A DNA stretch of 45,460 nt from Planctomycetia bacterium (GCA_026401075.1 JAPLNQ010000251.1:1-45460); one strand, 5' to 3'; counted from the stretch's first letter, positions 7,254-18,024 are shown. Numbers and translations: made by a program. The notes: a model not told the origin generated them from the letters alone.

Positions 7254-8687
7254 ATGGGCAGATCGAATTGGGCGGGTGGAACTGAGCAGGCTTCCGGCAA
7301 CTGTGCAGGGCCGGTGTCACGACGCAGCTTCCTGGAGATCGGTGCCATCGGGGCGACCGGCCTGGGGCTCTCCGACCTGCTGCGGCTGCGGGCCGAGGCG
7401 GGCACGGTTTCTGTCCCGGACGACACCGCGGTCATCTTCATCTGGCTGCCGGGCGGGTTTCCCCACATGGAAACCTACGACATGAAGCCGGAGGCCCCGG
7501 CCGAATATCGTGGCGAATTCAAGCCGGTGAAGACCAACGTCCCGGGCATCGAGGTCACCGAACTCTTCCCGCTCCACACGAAGGTGGCTGATCGTTTCTC
7601 CTTGATCCGCTCCATCTCCCACGACTTCGCCGACCACGGCGGCGGACACAAGCGGCTGATGACGGGCCGCATTCCCAAGACGCCGGTCGGCACGGTCAAC
7701 GACGCCCCCGCCTGCCCGTCGGTCGTCGCCAAGATGCGCGACACCATCTCCCGCGGCCTGCCCCACAACATCCTCATGCCTGATGATGGCCGTCAGGGCG
7801 TCGATACGTTCGCCTTCGGCTCGGCCTATCTCGGCCCGTCGTATGCACCCTTCACCATCCCCGGCAACCCCAGCGACAAGGCCTTCCAGGTGAAGAACCT
7901 CTCGCTGACGAGCGACATGGCCACGCGGCTCGCCGACCGACGATCGCTGCTCGGTGGCGTCGATCGCCTGCGGCGCGAGGTCGACCGCTCCGGCGCGATG
8001 GCCGCCATGGACCGGTTCAACACCAAGGCCTACGACCTGCTCACGAGCGAGGCCGCCCGCAATGCGTTCGACCTCTCACTGGAGACCGCTGAGGTGCGCG
8101 AGCGATATGGCAACCACTCCTGGGGACAGCGCACGCTGATGGCACGTCGCCTCGTCGAGGCTGGAGCGAGCTTCGTGAGCGTGGTGCTCGAAAACCCGAT
8201 GGCCCCGGGCGGACTGCCCTTCGGCACGACCTACAACTGGGACTGCCACGCGGTGAACTGCCACATCTTCACCGACACGCGGTTCCGTGCTCCCTATTAC
8301 GACCAGACCGTCACGGCTCTCATAGAAGATCTCTACGCCCGCGGCCGCGACAAGCGGGTGCTCGTCGTCGCCACCGGCGAGTTCGGCCACACGCCGCGAA
8401 TCAACTACGCCGTTGGCACCGCCACTGGCGTCAAGCAGCCGGGCCGCGACCACTGGCCGCGGGCGATGTCGGTGCTCGTCTCGGGCGGCGGACTGAAAAT
8501 GGGACAGGTCGTGGGCTCCACCAACGCCAAGGGAGAGGATCCCAAGGATCGGCCGCTCACCCCCAACGACCTCTGGGCCACGGTCTACCGGCATCTCGGC
8601 ATCGACTACACCCACTCGTTCCTGGATCACACCGGCCGACCGATGCCGATCCTGCCGTTCGGAAATCCCATCCGCGAACTCATCTGA
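7254..8687 (+). CDS. DUF1501 family protein, Tat-exported
   Basis: 477 aa from the ATG at 7254, chosen because GAGGAGAGGG lies just upstream and because it gives a short n-region; the ORF track starts 33 bases earlier at a GTG. SRRSFL at residues 22-27 followed by a hydrophobic stretch is a Tat signal. The mature protein is an intact DUF1501 (alkaline-phosphatase-like fold) sequence: IFIWLPGGFPHMETYD near 62, DFADHGGGHKRLMTGR near 125, ATGEFGHTPRIN near 382 and GRDHWPRAMSVL near 407. These Asp/His/Glu clusters fit metal binding. The biochemical role of DUF1501 is not known; members usually sit beside DUF1549/DUF1553 genes, as here (39 bases upstream of one). It is the first gene of the cluster running to 22257. 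Confidence 0.85.
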   Translation: MGRSNWAGGTEQASGNCAGPVSRRSFLEIGAIGATGLGLSDLLRLRAEAGTVSVPDDTAVIFIWLPGGFPHMETYDMKPEAPAEYRGEFKPVKTNVPGIEVTELFPLHTKVADRFSLIRSISHDFADHGGGHKRLMTGRIPKTPVGTVNDAPACPSVVAKMRDTISRGLPHNILMPDDGRQGVDTFAFGSAYLGPSYAPFTIPGNPSDKAFQVKNLSLTSDMATRLADRRSLLGGVDRLRREVDRSGAMAAMDRFNTKAYDLLTSEAARNAFDLSLETAEVRERYGNHSWGQRTLMARRLVEAGASFVSVVLENPMAPGGLPFGTTYNWDCHAVNCHIFTDTRFRAPYYDQTVTALIEDLYARGRDKRVLVVATGEFGHTPRINYAVGTATGVKQPGRDHWPRAMSVLVSGGGLKMGQVVGSTNAKGEDPKDRPLTPNDLWATVYRHLGIDYTHSFLDHTGRPMPILPFGNPIRELI

Positions 8688-8726
8688 CCAGCCGTGCGTG
8701 GTGCTGCAGACACTGAGGCGACAACC

Positions 8727-11273
8727 ATGAAACGACCTGCTGCCAGCCACATCGCCCTGGCGATGTTCGTCTGCGTGACGGCCGCCCTGTCGGCCCTCTT
8801 GTCGGCCACGATCGGTATCGCCGACGAGGCCCCTGCCGCAGCTCCCGCTACGCCTGCGGCACCAGCCGCGAACGGTCGCCCGGTGTCGCTCTCGATGCAC
8901 AACGGCCGCCCCGACGGCGAAGGCGTCGTGCTGCGTGGCGAGGATGCCCGCCAACAGGTCGTGGTGACGGGCACCGACGCCGACGGCAAAACATTCGACC
9001 TCACCCGCGTCGCCACGTTCACTTCCCTGCCGGCCGGCGTGGTCGCCGTGGACGAGCAGGGAGTGGTGAGCCCGCTGGCCAACGGCGCGACGACCATCAC
9101 CGCCACGATCGCAAGCACGCCCCCGCTGACCGCCACGGTATCGTTCACCGTCGAGAGCTTCGAACAGAATCCCGGCTACGACTTTGCGAACCGCATCGTC
9201 CCGATCCTCACGAAGAACGGCTGCAACGGTGGCGGCTGCCACGGCGCGGCCAACGGACAGAACGGCTTCCGCCTGTCGCTGCTCGGCTTCGAGCCAGCGG
9301 AGGATTACGAACATCTGATCAAAGAGTCGCGGGCTCGACGGCTTTCGTTCGCCGCACCCCATCAGAGCCTGCTCTTGCAGAAGGGCACGGGCCTCGTGGC
9401 GCATGGCGGCGGCGGGCGGCTCGAGCCCGGCTCCACCGACTACAAACTGATCCGCAACTGGATCGCTGCCGGTGGCCCACCGGCCAACCCCGCGGCCCCG
9501 CGGCTCTTGAAGCTCGAGGTCTACCCCGCGTGGCGGCTGATGCGGCCGCACGCCGAACAACAGCTGCTCGTCACCGCCATCTATAGCGACGGCTCTCGTG
9601 AGGACGTCACCGGCACCGCCGTCTACGAGGCCAACGTGCCCGAAATGGCGAGCATCGGCAAGCGCGGCCTCGTGCGGACCAACGACGAGACGGGCGACGT
9701 GGCGATCATGGTCCGTTACCAGACGGAGGTGGCGGTCGCTCGGGCCACGATTCCGCTCGGCGCGCCGCTCGCATCCCTGCCCCCCGCCCGCAACTTCATC
9801 GACGAGCTGGTCTTCGCAAAGCTCAAGGTGCTGGGGCTCCCGCCTTCTGCGGTCGCCGACGACGCGACCTTCCTGCGGCGGATGATGGTCGATCTGGGTG
9901 GCCGCTTGCCCACCGCCGCCGAGGCGGAGGCCTTCCTCGCCGACCCGTCGGCCGGCAAACGCGACGCGGTGATCGAGAAGGTGCTGGCCAGCGGCGACTA
10001 CGCCGACACGTTCGCCACCAAGTGGTCCGCCCTGCTCCGCAACCAGCTCGACTCCGAGTTTGCCGAGCCCGGCAAGCCGGGCAACTACGCCTTCCATAAA
10101 TGGATCCGCCAGGCGATCCAGGAAAACATGCCCTACGACCAGTTCGTGCGGCACGTCATGACGGCGGCGGGCGAAGCGAGCGAAAACCCCGCGGTGCTCT
10201 GGTACCGGGCTGTGAAAGACGTCAACGCTCAGGTCGAGGATACGGCGCAGCTGTTTCTCGGCCAGCGAATTCAGTGCGCGAAGTGCCATCACCATCCGTT
10301 TGAGCGGTGGAGCCAGGAGGACTACGCCCGGTTCTCAGCATTCTTCACGCAACTTGGGAAGAAGCCCGGGCTCAACGAGGCCGAGCAGCGGATCTTCCAC
10401 AAGACGGGCGTGGCGACGGCCAAGCACCCGAAGTCGGGCGACCAGCTCACGCCTGCGGGTCTCGGCGGCACACCGCTCACCATCGACGCCAGCGAGGATC
10501 CGCGGCTGCAACTGGCCGACTGGCTGACGTCGCCAGAAAACCCGTTCTTCGCGCGGTCGCTGGTGAACCGCACCTGGAAGCACTTCTTCGGCCGCGGGCT
10601 GGTCGATCCGGAGGACGACATGCGGGCCACGAACCCCGCGTCGAATCCTGAACTGCTCGACGCGCTCACAAAGCGATTCGTTGACCACGGCTTCGACATG
10701 CGGGATCTCGTGCAGACGATCTGTCAGTCGACCACCTACCAGCTCAGCTCCGATCCGAATCAATACAACGCCGACGACCGCCAGAACTTCTCCCGCTCCT
10801 ATCCCCGTCGACTGCCGGCGGAGGTGCTCTGCGACGCGATCGACGCCACGACCGGCACGAAGACGAATTTCGGCGGCATGCCGCCCGGCTCGCGGGCCGT
10901 GCAGTTGCCCTACGCCGACTACTCCTCGGAGTTTCTCACCGTGTTCGGCAGGCCGAAGGGCGACAGCGCCTGCGAATGCGAGCGCGGCTCCGACGCCAAC
11001 CTCTCGCAGGGCCTCCATCTGGTCAATTCGGCGGAGATCATGGGCAAGCTGAGCAACGGCAGCGGCCGTGCCGCCACCCTCGCGAAAGATCAGTCGGCCC
11101 AGAGCGACGCCAAGCTCCGCGAGCTCTACCTGACGGCATTCGGCCGTCCACCGACAGCGGAAGAGCAGACCTTCGTGCTCGCCTACCTCGAGCAGAAGGC
11201 ATACTCGCAGCAGGCCTTCGAAGACGTCGTCTGGAGCCTGCTCAACAGCAAGGAATTCCTCTTCAACCACTAG
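8727..11273 (+). CDS. Big2/DUF1549/DUF1553 exported protein with haem-like motifs
   Basis: 848 aa from the ATG at 8727; the ORF-track GTG at 8694 is less likely because a signal peptide (MKRPAASHIALAMFVCVTAA) begins at this ATG. After an Ala/Pro linker comes a bacterial Ig-like (Big2) domain at about 55-150. A cytochrome-type motif with unusual spacing, CNGGGCH (C166, C171, H172), follows. DUF1549 begins at about residue 350 (NFIDELVFAKLKVLGLPP). A CAKCH motif lies at 517-521 within QIQCAKCHHHPFERW. DUF1553 fills about 590-845 (SLVNRTWKHFFGRGLVDPEDD). This is the standard partner of DUF1501 in Planctomycetes. A periplasmic redox or surface role is usually assumed, but no reaction is established. 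TAG stop. Confidence 0.85.
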   Translation: MKRPAASHIALAMFVCVTAALSALLSATIGIADEAPAAAPATPAAPAANGRPVSLSMHNGRPDGEGVVLRGEDARQQVVVTGTDADGKTFDLTRVATFTSLPAGVVAVDEQGVVSPLANGATTITATIASTPPLTATVSFTVESFEQNPGYDFANRIVPILTKNGCNGGGCHGAANGQNGFRLSLLGFEPAEDYEHLIKESRARRLSFAAPHQSLLLQKGTGLVAHGGGGRLEPGSTDYKLIRNWIAAGGPPANPAAPRLLKLEVYPAWRLMRPHAEQQLLVTAIYSDGSREDVTGTAVYEANVPEMASIGKRGLVRTNDETGDVAIMVRYQTEVAVARATIPLGAPLASLPPARNFIDELVFAKLKVLGLPPSAVADDATFLRRMMVDLGGRLPTAAEAEAFLADPSAGKRDAVIEKVLASGDYADTFATKWSALLRNQLDSEFAEPGKPGNYAFHKWIRQAIQENMPYDQFVRHVMTAAGEASENPAVLWYRAVKDVNAQVEDTAQLFLGQRIQCAKCHHHPFERWSQEDYARFSAFFTQLGKKPGLNEAEQRIFHKTGVATAKHPKSGDQLTPAGLGGTPLTIDASEDPRLQLADWLTSPENPFFARSLVNRTWKHFFGRGLVDPEDDMRATNPASNPELLDALTKRFVDHGFDMRDLVQTICQSTTYQLSSDPNQYNADDRQNFSRSYPRRLPAEVLCDAIDATTGTKTNFGGMPPGSRAVQLPYADYSSEFLTVFGRPKGDSACECERGSDANLSQGLHLVNSAEIMGKLSNGSGRAATLAKDQSAQSDAKLRELYLTAFGRPPTAEEQTFVLAYLEQKAYSQQAFEDVVWSLLNSKEFLFNH

Positions 11274-11333
11274 TCGCTCGATCGCGATCGCGGCTCTTGC
11301 CTGCCTCTTCTTGCCTGCCTTTTGGGGTGTTTC

Positions 11334-14174
11334 ATGGCGAATGTTTTTCCTGCCGCAGCGGCACTCCTTCCGTGCTTGTTGATGGCGACCACGCTCTCGG
11401 CCGCGGGGCTCCCCAACGCTCGGCTGCTCGTGCTGTCGCCTCCGGGTGGCCAGCAGGGCACCGATCTCGAAGTCGGCATCGAGGTAGAAGACCTCGACGA
11501 GGCGACCCATCTGATCTTTTCGCACCCGGGCATCACCGCCACGGCCAAGCTCACGCCGCGGCCGTTCGACAAGACGCCTGAGCCGTTTGCCACCCGCTAC
11601 GCGGTGACGATCGGCAAGGACGTGCCGCCCGGGTTTTACGAAGTGCGGGTGGCGGGCCGCTTCGGGCTGTCGAGCCCGCGGCCGTTCGAGGTGAGCGACC
11701 TGCCGCAGGCGAAGGAGACCGCCGACAACCACGCTGCCGACAAGGCGATGCCGCTGCCGTTCGACACGATCGTCGATGCCCGGGCCGACAGCGGCAATCT
11801 CGACTGGTTCCAGTTCGACGCCAAGGCCGGCCAACGGGTGGTCGTGCTCTGCCAGTCGCGCGGCCTCGACTCCCGCTTGAGCCCGCTGGTGGAAGTGCTC
11901 AACGCAGACGGCGAGCAGTTGCGATTCAGCCGCGGCACCTATCGCCGCGAGCCGGTGGTCGACTTCACGGCGCCGGCCGATGGCACCTACCGTGTCAGGA
12001 TCGCCGATGCGACGTATCGGGGCGGCAGCCATTTCCCCTATCGGCTCGTGCTCGGCACGCGACCGTTTATCGACTATGCATGGCCGCCGGTGGCGGCCGC
12101 GGGCACGACCGGGCCGTTCACGCTCTTTGGCAGGAACCTGCCCGGCGGCAAGCCGGTGCCGGGAGTGCCGCAGGCCGACGCTGGGCTCGAGCAGGTCGAC
12201 GTGCAGATCGCGGCGCCCACGCAGCAGCAGAACCTCAGCCTGAGCGGCGCCAGCACGAGGCGGGATCCCAATGAGGTCGAGGTGCAGGGCTTCGACTATC
12301 GGCTGCCCTCGCCGCAGGGACCGTCGAACCCCGTATTCATCTCACTGACCAGCCTGCCGATCGTGGTCGAGCAGGAGCCGGGTAACAACGAACGCTCGAA
12401 GCCGCAACCGCTCACACTCCCCTGCGAGGTCGCCGGCCGGTTTCACCCCGACCGTGACGCCGACTGGTTTTCGTTCACCGGCAAGAAGGGGGAGAGCTAC
12501 TCCGTCGAGGTCTTCTCGGAACGGCTGACGCTGCCCACCGATCCCGCGGTGTTGGTCGAATTCGTGGGCACCGACGACAAGGGGAAGGAGACCGTCCGCA
12601 CGGTCGCGGAGCAGGACGAACCGGCCCAGCGATTCTCCAACAACCGGCCGTTCGACATCCTCACCCACGACCCCGCCGTGCAGTTCACCGCCGATGCCGA
12701 CGGCACCTACCGCATCACGGTCCGCGACCTCTACGCGGGCTCGCTCGCGCAGCAGCGAAACGTCTACCGGATGGTCGTGCGGCAGGCCGTGCCAGAGTTC
12801 CAGCTGCTGGCCACCTGCAAGGCGCTCGTGCAACACGCCGACCTGCAGAGCCCTGCGTTTCCGTCCGGCCCCACCCTGCGCCGCGGCGGCACGCAGTCAC
12901 TTGTCTTGCAGGCCTATCGTCGGGGTGGGTTCACCGGCCCGATCGCGATCTCCGTCGAGGGCCTGCCGCCCGGGGTGACATGCCCCACGGTGAGCATCCC
13001 CGCCGGCGAACACCAGGCCAGCATCGTGCTCAAGGCGGCAGACGATGCGGCTGCGTGGCGTGGTTCGATCACGATCGTGGGCACCGCGAAACTCGGCGAC
13101 CAGCAGGCCCGCCGCGAGGCTCTCTTCAGCACGGCGGTCTGGAACAAGAACAGCCGCGTCGAGTCGATCGAGGGGCGAGTGTCGCGCGACATGATGCTCT
13201 CCGTGATTGAAGAGGAGGCCGCGTTCCGGCTGGTGGCGGCCGAGGAGAAACCGTGGGAGGTCGCGCGGGCCGGCAAGCTCGACATCCGCTTCAAGGTGCC
13301 GCGGCGGCACGAGCTCAAGGGCAGCCTCCGTGTGGAACTCCGTGGGCTGCCGCCTTCCCTCTTCCCGCAGCTGCCGTCGGTGGTGATCGATGGCCAGGCC
13401 ACCGAGGGCACGCTCTCGCTGACCATGCCGACGAAGGCAGCGCCCGGCGACTATGCGGCGTTCCTCGTGGGACAGATCCGCGTGGCCTATCCGCGCAACC
13501 CCGAGGCCGCTGCGCGGGCCGAGGCCCGTAAGCAGGAGTTTGCGGCTGAACTGGCGAAGCTCACCGAACAGTCGAAGGCGGCCGATGCCCTCCGCGTCGA
13601 GGCCGAGAAGAAGGCGACCGAGCTGGCGGCGACCGCGGGCGATTCGGGACAAGCAGCAACGATTGCAGCGGCCACCGAGGCGAAGAACAAGGCGATTGAG
13701 TCAGCGAAGGCCGCCGCCGAAACACTGCGGGCCGCCACCGAGGAGCAGAAGTTCATCGACAAACGTGCCACCGATCTTGCCAATGCCGCGAAGGCACAGG
13801 AACTCGACACCTTCATCGCTTCCGACACCATCATCGTACGGGTGCTCGAGGCGCCGATGGAGTTTGCGGCAGCGGCCCCGACGGCATCAATCTTCGCCGG
13901 CACCATCGGTGAGATTCCCGTCTCGCTCAAACGGCTCCTCGACTTCGCCCAGCCGGTCGACGTCGAAGCCCAGCTGCCGACGGGAGTGACCGGCATCACG
14001 CTTGAGAAGACTCAGGTCGCCGCAGACGCGACCGCGGGAAAAATCGTGGTGAAGGCCGACGCCAAGGCCACGCCCGGAACGCACGCGGTCATCGTGCGGG
14101 CGAAGCTGAACTACAATGGACAGGGTTTGCAACTGGAACGCCCTGTCGAACTCAAGATCGAAGTCGCCCCATGA
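11334..14174 (+). CDS. Exported protein with PPC (pre-peptidase C-terminal) domains and a coiled-coil segment
   Basis: 946 aa from the ATG at 11334, which begins a signal peptide (MANVFPAAAALLPCLLMATTLSAAG). Two PPC-like beta-sandwich domains can be seen. One is at about 130-235 (DNHAADKAMPLPFDTIVDAR...DWFQFDAKAGQ...GTYRVRIAD). The second is at about 345-490 (EQEPGNNERSKPQPL...DADWFSFTGKKGE...GTYRITVRD). Such domains are non-catalytic and bind surfaces or fold partners. Residues 722-832 are an Ala/Glu/Lys-rich coiled-coil stretch that interrupts an otherwise beta-rich protein. No peptidase domain is present. The gene lies 60 bases after the DUF1549 gene, and its TGA overlaps the next ATG (ATGA). 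It is likely a structural or scaffolding member of the exported complex. Confidence 0.8.
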   Translation: MANVFPAAAALLPCLLMATTLSAAGLPNARLLVLSPPGGQQGTDLEVGIEVEDLDEATHLIFSHPGITATAKLTPRPFDKTPEPFATRYAVTIGKDVPPGFYEVRVAGRFGLSSPRPFEVSDLPQAKETADNHAADKAMPLPFDTIVDARADSGNLDWFQFDAKAGQRVVVLCQSRGLDSRLSPLVEVLNADGEQLRFSRGTYRREPVVDFTAPADGTYRVRIADATYRGGSHFPYRLVLGTRPFIDYAWPPVAAAGTTGPFTLFGRNLPGGKPVPGVPQADAGLEQVDVQIAAPTQQQNLSLSGASTRRDPNEVEVQGFDYRLPSPQGPSNPVFISLTSLPIVVEQEPGNNERSKPQPLTLPCEVAGRFHPDRDADWFSFTGKKGESYSVEVFSERLTLPTDPAVLVEFVGTDDKGKETVRTVAEQDEPAQRFSNNRPFDILTHDPAVQFTADADGTYRITVRDLYAGSLAQQRNVYRMVVRQAVPEFQLLATCKALVQHADLQSPAFPSGPTLRRGGTQSLVLQAYRRGGFTGPIAISVEGLPPGVTCPTVSIPAGEHQASIVLKAADDAAAWRGSITIVGTAKLGDQQARREALFSTAVWNKNSRVESIEGRVSRDMMLSVIEEEAAFRLVAAEEKPWEVARAGKLDIRFKVPRRHELKGSLRVELRGLPPSLFPQLPSVVIDGQATEGTLSLTMPTKAAPGDYAAFLVGQIRVAYPRNPEAAARAEARKQEFAAELAKLTEQSKAADALRVEAEKKATELAATAGDSGQAATIAAATEAKNKAIESAKAAAETLRAATEEQKFIDKRATDLANAAKAQELDTFIASDTIIVRVLEAPMEFAAAAPTASIFAGTIGEIPVSLKRLLDFAQPVDVEAQLPTGVTGITLEKTQVAADATAGKIVVKADAKATPGTHAVIVRAKLNYNGQGLQLERPVELKIEVAP

Positions 14175-17100
14175 ACGCCCTTCGCTCCCGTCTTAGCCGC
14201 GTCATCATCTCTACCGCCGCGTGCGCGGCCGCCCTGCTCGCCACGCCAGCGCTCGCCGCGGTCCGGTCGACTTCGAAAAAGAAATCCTGCCGATCCTCCG
14301 CAGCAACTGCCTGGCCTGCCACAACGTGTCGGTGGCGGAGAGCGAGCTGGTGATGGAGACGCCGCGGATGATCCTCAAGGGAGGCGTGTCGGGACCGGCC
14401 GTCGTGCCCGGCAAGGCCGACGACAGCCTGCTCTTCACAATGTCGGCGCACCGCGAGGAGCCGGTGATGCCGCCCGCCGACAACGATCGCAACGCGCACA
14501 ACCTCAGCCCTGAGCAGCTGGGCTTGCTCAGACTCTGGATCAACGAGGGCGCCGCCGGCGAGGTCACGGGCACGGGGCCGATCGCCTGGCAGCCGCTGCC
14601 GGCCAGCCTTCACCCCATCTATGCCGTGGCCGTCTCTCCGGACGGCAGCCACGCCGCGGCCGCCTGTGCGAATCAGGTGTTGGTCTACGACGTACCCACC
14701 CGACGGGAGATCGGACGGCTGAAGGATCCCGAACTGCTGGCGGCGATCCGGGCCACCGGCACATCGTCTGCCCAGACCGACATCGCCCAACTTACTGACA
14801 TAGCCCGCCTAGCTGACATCGCCCATATGGATACGGTGCAGTCGCTGGCGTTCAGCCCGGATGGCGAACGTCTGGCCTCGGGTTCATTCCGCACGGTCTC
14901 CATCTGGCGGCATCCGCACAACGTCCGCATCGCGGAGTTGGCTGCGGCCGATGCCGACGTCGCCTGCATGGCGGTCTCACCTGATGGTGCCGTGGCGGCG
15001 ATCGGCGAGACAGGGGGCACGATTCATCTCGACGACGTGGCCACCCGCAAGCGGCTCCGCACCCTGACAGGACACGGCGAAGGTGTCTCGGCCCTGGCAT
15101 TCAACGCCGCGGGCGACCGGCTCCTCTCCGGCTCGCTCGACCGCACGGTGCGGATGTGGAACGTTGCCGACGGGAAGGAGATGGGCGTGCTCCAGTCGCC
15201 GGCACAGGTCACGGCGATCGCGCTGGTGATGGAGGGAACGCAGGTCGCCGTCGCCACTGACGACAACCTCATTCGCACGTGGCCGCTCCCCGGATCGATG
15301 GCCACCCCGCCGACAGTCGCCGATGCGACAGCACCGCCCGCCGCGCCGCAGCCCATCAAGCAGTTCGCCGGTCATGCCGCCCGGATCACGTCACTCGTGC
15401 CCATCGATGCGAAGGCCACCCGTCTCCTCTCGGGCAGCCACGACGGCACGGCACGGATCTGGGACGTCGCTGGCGGCAATCAGGTGGGCAGTTACGACGA
15501 CGGCGGCCCGATCACGGCAGTCGCCGTTCGGCCGGATGGCAAGCGGATCGCCACGGCCAGCGAGTTTGGCCGGGTGAAGCTCTGGAACGCCGAGAACAAC
15601 CAGCTCATCACCGAGATCGCCGCCGAGCGGCCCGTGGCCAGCACCGTCAACCGCCTGCGGGTGGCCGTCGACCTCGCCAAGCAAAGGGCACTCAACGCCA
15701 AGGCCGATCTCGCCCAGGTGATCAAGGACCGCGACGCCGAGCGCGAGGCCATCTATGCCGCCGTGCTCGAGGTGGCCAAGACCGACGTCGAGGCCAAGAA
15801 GAAAACGGAGGCCGTGACGCAGCCCCGGGCAGATCACACGAAGGCACAAGAGACACTCGCGAAGCTCAAGGCTGACTTCACCGCCGCTGAGGATGCCAAG
15901 AAGAAGCTCGTGGAAGCGACCGCCACACCGCCGGCCGAGCCTGCTGCCACGACCGACGATGAGAAGAGGGCGGCAGAAGCGAAAAAGAAGGCAGACGCCG
16001 AGGCCCTCAAGAAGGCCGAGGCCGCGGTCGTCGATCTGACCAACAAGGTCAAGGCAGCGGAGACGGAGGCGACGAAGGCCGAGGCCGCTGCCATGAAGGC
16101 CGACACCGAGAAGACGACCGCCGAACAGGCCCATGCCGCGGCCAAGGTGACCGTGACGCGGGCGCAGGAATCGACCCAGAAGGCGGAGCAGAAGATCCCG
16201 CCGGTGCGGGTCGAATACGAGACGCTCAAGCTGGCGGAAAAGACCGCCGTCGACGAACTCGCGATGGCCGAGCGGGTGGTCGAGGTCCGCGGCAAACGGA
16301 TCAAGGATCTGGAGAGCCGCAGGTCGTCGGCCGAAAAGCTCGTCCGCGACACGGCCGCACAACTCAAGGCGACGGCGGTGGCCGAGAAGGCCGAGAAAAA
16401 TGAGGCCGATGCCGCGGCGGCGCAGGCGGCGATCGAGGCGCAGCAGGCCGCCGCGAAGGCGTTTGCAGACGCCAATGCCGCGTTGGAAGCGGCCAATGAA
16501 TCCGCGATGGACGCCGAGATGAAGGCGATGACGCTCGTGCAGCAGACCACCGACATGAAGGGCATGGCCGAACGCAACGCGACCGAGGTGGAGGAGCAGG
16601 TGAAGGCCGCGACCACGGCCCAGGATGCCGCCGCCAAGGCGCTCGCCGCCGCCGAGGAGAAGCTCAAGCAGGCCAAGGACGACAATGCGAAGACGCTCGC
16701 CGCCGCAGAGGTGACCAACGCCACCGAGAAGAAACGTGCCGCCGATACGGAACTGGCCGAGGCGACCGCTCGCAAGACCGCGGCCGCCACCACGAAGACC
16801 GCCGCCGAGCAGCAGGTGGTCGCGGTCGAGGCTCAGGCCGGCCAGCTCCGCGAGGCCGCCAAGCAGGCGTTGGCGGCTGCAACGACCACGCTGGGCGAAG
16901 TCACCGGCGCGGTGCAGTCGGCCGACGCCGCCGCTGGGAGCGGACAGGCCCGGATGGAGACGGCCATGCACCAGCGGGTCCGCGCCAGCCTGGCCATGGC
17001 CGAACAGCGGCGACCGGTCCGTAGCCTGGCCTTCTCTCCCGATGGCATCCAGGCCGCCATGGCAGGCGACGACGGCGAGATCCGGCTCTTCTCGAGCGAG

Positions 17101-17946
17101 ACAGGCCACTTGCTCGACCCCATCACAGGCCAGGGTGGAGCCGTGATCGCCGCCACGTTCGTCGGCACCGGCTGCCTGCTCTCGGTGGCCGCCAACAAGT
17201 CGCTCGTCGTCTGGAACACGCTCGCACCGTGGGTGCTGGAACGCCGGCTGGGCGCGATCGATTCCCCTCAGGTGTTCGTCGACCGCGTCACCGCGCTCGA
17301 CTTCAGCCCCGACGGCCGCCTGCTGGCCACCGGCGGCGGCGTGCCCTCGCGGAGCGGCGAGCTCAAGGTCTGGGACGTCGAGACGGGCAGCCTCGTCCGC
17401 GAGATCACCGAGCCGCACTCAGACGCTGTATTGTGCCTGCAGTTCTCCCCCGATGGCCGGCAGGTCGCATCCGGGGCGGCTGACCGGTTCACGAAGGTGT
17501 TTGATGTCGAGACAGGGAAGTTCGTGCAGTCGTTCGAGGGACATGGCCAGCACGTGCTCGGCGTCAGCTGGCGAGCCGACGGCCGCGTGTTGGCGACGGG
17601 GAGCGCCGACAAATCGATCAAGCTCTGGGACTTCCGGGCCGGCGAGGTGCTCCGCTCGCTGCCGCCGCTCGCGAAGGAGGTCACGGCAGTGCGATTCATC
17701 GGCGCCACCGACAACTTCCTCGCGGCCGCGGGCGACAAGACCGTCACCACGAGAACCAGCGAAGGTGGCACGGGCCAGGCCTACGCCGGCTCGACCGACT
17801 ACGTCTATGCGGTGGGGGTGAACACGATGGGAACCGTCATCGTGGCCGGCGGCGAGGATGGCGTGGTGAGGATCTGGGACCAGAAGGGACAGCCGATCAC
17901 CACGTTCACGCCACGGCCTCCGCTCCCTGCGGCAGCAGCGAAATGA
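14171..17946 (+). CDS. Planctomycete cytochrome C / WD40 / coiled-coil giant protein, apparent 1-nt frameshift near 14260
   Basis: About 1,258 codons once the frame is restored. The ATG at 14171 overlaps the previous stop as ATGA and starts a clear signal peptide (MNALRSRLSRVIISTAA...ATPALAA) in one frame. The mature part begins as GPVDFEKEILPILRSNC in another frame (ORF track start 14221). Restoring one G in GCGGTCCGG would join them. Domains are: a c-type cytochrome domain with CLACH near residue 47; WD40 repeats at about 140-490 (SPDGERLASGS, GSLDRTVRMWN, GSHDGTARIWD); a long Ala/Lys/Glu coiled coil at about 490-940; and a second WD40 set at about 940-1250 (GSADKSIKLWD, GGEDGVVRIWD). The two half-propellers may close around or be separated by the coiled coil. 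Function unknown; likely an exported scaffold. Confidence 0.8.
14779..14832 (+). repeat. Three in-frame 18-bp tandem repeats in the WD40 region
   Basis: GACAT(C/A)GCCC-type units start at 14779, 14797 and 14815. They encode DIAQLT, DIARLA and DIAHMD. The stretch uses rarer codons (CTT, ATA, CTA) than the surrounding gene, consistent with a recent local expansion in a loop. Confidence 0.7.
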
Positions 17947-18024
17947 CCGCCCGCTCGTCAGACGCGATGACGGTTCGCTGATGCCAGAGTTCGTGGCGAA
18001 GGCAGCCCGTCGAAGACCAGCCCT

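Noticed and set aside
8076-10295. 739-codon minus-strand ORF
   Set aside because: It is a shadow of the DUF1501 and DUF1549 genes in high-GC DNA; it has no recognisable domain and is His/Gly/Arg-rich.
11279-11290. CGATCGCGATCG palindrome as an operator
   Set aside because: It is a simple GC-rich palindrome just after a stop codon, of a type expected by chance in this composition.
10335-12032. 565-codon minus-strand ORF
   Set aside because: Antisense shadow of the DUF1549 and PPC genes without family resemblance.
15391-17418. 675-codon minus-strand ORF
   Set aside because: Antisense shadow of the WD40/coiled-coil gene; Leu/Gly/Arg-rich repetitive composition only mirrors the coding strand.
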